Source: Saccharopolyspora gregorii
Lineage (GTDB): Bacteria; Actinomycetota; Actinomycetes; Mycobacteriales; Pseudonocardiaceae
Length of the DNA stretch: 64,000 bases
Reading direction: 5' to 3'
Assembly: GCF_024734405.1 (NCBI RefSeq)
Contig: NZ_CP059556.1
Location: 3,720,001 to 3,784,000 of the forward strand
Position 1 is the stretch's first letter. The number at the start of each line of letters is the position of its first letter. A program made the position numbers and the translations under genes. Shown one piece after another: positions 63,543 through 64,000 of the stretch. The notes beneath the pieces were generated by a model that was given only the letters and a program-made list of their open reading frames with translations, was not told the DNA's origin and did no database searches.

Positions 63543-64000
63543 TCAGGCGAGGGGGACGTCGAGGGTGGCGGGGGTGGTGAGCGTGGTGGGCGGGCCCGGG
63601 GGTTCGGTGGCGTAGCGGGGGTCGACGGTGTCGACGACGAGGGCGAGGCGGTGGCCGGCGGGGACGTGCCACAGCGCGGGTTCCAAGGTGAGGTCGACCG
63701 CGCGGGGTTCGCCGATCGTGCTGCGGCGCAACGTGATCGGCTTGTGGGTGATGAGCTTGCCGCCGCCCGCCGGGTCCACGTCGTAGAGGTAGCCGACCAG
63801 CGAGGTCGTCTCCGCGCGGGGGACGACGGTGGCGTGCAGCGCCGCCGCGCCCGCGACGGTGACGCCGGTCGGGTAGGGCTCGGTCTGCCACACGCCCGCC
63901 GCCGCGCGGTCGAGCAGCCCGACCGGGGCGAGCGGCGGGATGCCGGTGAACTGCTGGAGCAGCCCGTTGACGAAGATCGTGCCGCTGTCGGCGGCAGTCG
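63543..64000 (-). CDS. CocE/NonD-type X-Pro dipeptidyl-peptidase/esterase, C-terminal part
   Basis: The frame is open to the window edge, so the N-terminal hydrolase domain lies outside. The visible 152 residues begin DSGTIFVNGLLQQFTGIPPLAPVGLLDRA and continue as a beta-sandwich: VWQTEPYPTGVTVAGAAALHATVVPRAETTSLVGYLYDVDP. They end with HVPAGHRLALVVDTVDPRYATE. This matches the galactose-binding-like C-terminal domain (PF08530) of CocE/X-Pro dipeptidyl-peptidases and alpha-amino acid ester hydrolases. Substrate and secretion cannot be judged from this part. Confidence 0.82.
   Translation of the reverse strand, partial: TAADSGTIFVNGLLQQFTGIPPLAPVGLLDRAAAGVWQTEPYPTGVTVAGAAALHATVVPRAETTSLVGYLYDVDPAGGGKLITHKPITLRRSTIGEPRAVDLTLEPALWHVPAGHRLALVVDTVDPRYATEPPGPPTTLTTPATLDVPLA

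Overview
The window is about 64 kb of very high-GC DNA with actinomycete coding style: GTG starts are common, G/C dominates third codon positions, and many genes overlap by ATGA or appear leaderless. Geosmin synthase, RbpA, a FurA-KatG pair, an adjacent Lnt and polyprenol-phosphate mannosyltransferase, and a Cys-ending sulfur leader peptide all point to an Actinomycete, probably Pseudonocardiales (Saccharopolyspora-like). The genus is inference. No rRNA, tRNA or CRISPR array was seen, and no complete mobile element.

Layout. 1-7.7 kb: a methyltransferase; a leader peptide coupled to an acyl-carrier-like protein that lacks its serine; geosmin synthase; nested palindromes; a cation exchanger under a yybP-ykoY-type riboswitch; a class II glutamine amidotransferase. 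7.9-18 kb: an amino-acid permease, a GntR regulator with a damaged DNA-binding end, ThiM, and an organosulfur island. The island has three LLM flavin monooxygenases and a leader peptide, then an MFS exporter. The remains of a sulfonate-type ABC transporter follow: two head-to-head binding-protein fragments and a frameshifted ATPase. 18-23 kb: a MerR regulator and an ene-reductase, a tiny Trp/Gly/His-rich protein, a secreted phosphoesterase and a secreted tandem-trypsin protein.

22.8-27.6 kb is a likely tartrate/glycerate locus: tartrate dehydrogenase, LysR, glycerate kinase and a DctA-type carrier. 27.7-46 kb is mostly housekeeping and catabolic genes: hydroxyacyl-CoA and aldehyde dehydrogenases, TSUP permease/AraC, TerC, M20 hydrolase, TRIC-like channel, MazG-like protein, DUF4185, AI-2E permease, AlkC glycosylase, a solitary tyrosine recombinase, VOC, gamma-glutamyltransferase, and LysR/hydrolase/SDR. 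46-49 kb is FurA-KatG oxidative defence with a leaderless furA. 50-53.3 kb carries lipoprotein and mannolipid biogenesis (Lnt, Ppm) and RbpA with an ECF-type promoter. 53.6-58 kb holds an MFS carrier, a phosphodiesterase, a zinc-ribbon protein, a universal stress protein and an SRPBCC protein.

The right end (58-64 kb) is the most accessory-looking part. A thirty-copy 8-bp tandem repeat starts where transcription of a GT-B-like gene is predicted to begin. After it come a lower-GC SnoaL-like gene next to a broken IS5-type transposase, and an NB-ARC/TPR signalling ATPase whose N-terminus carries a RHIM-like (BASS-type) motif. The window ends inside a CocE-type hydrolase gene.
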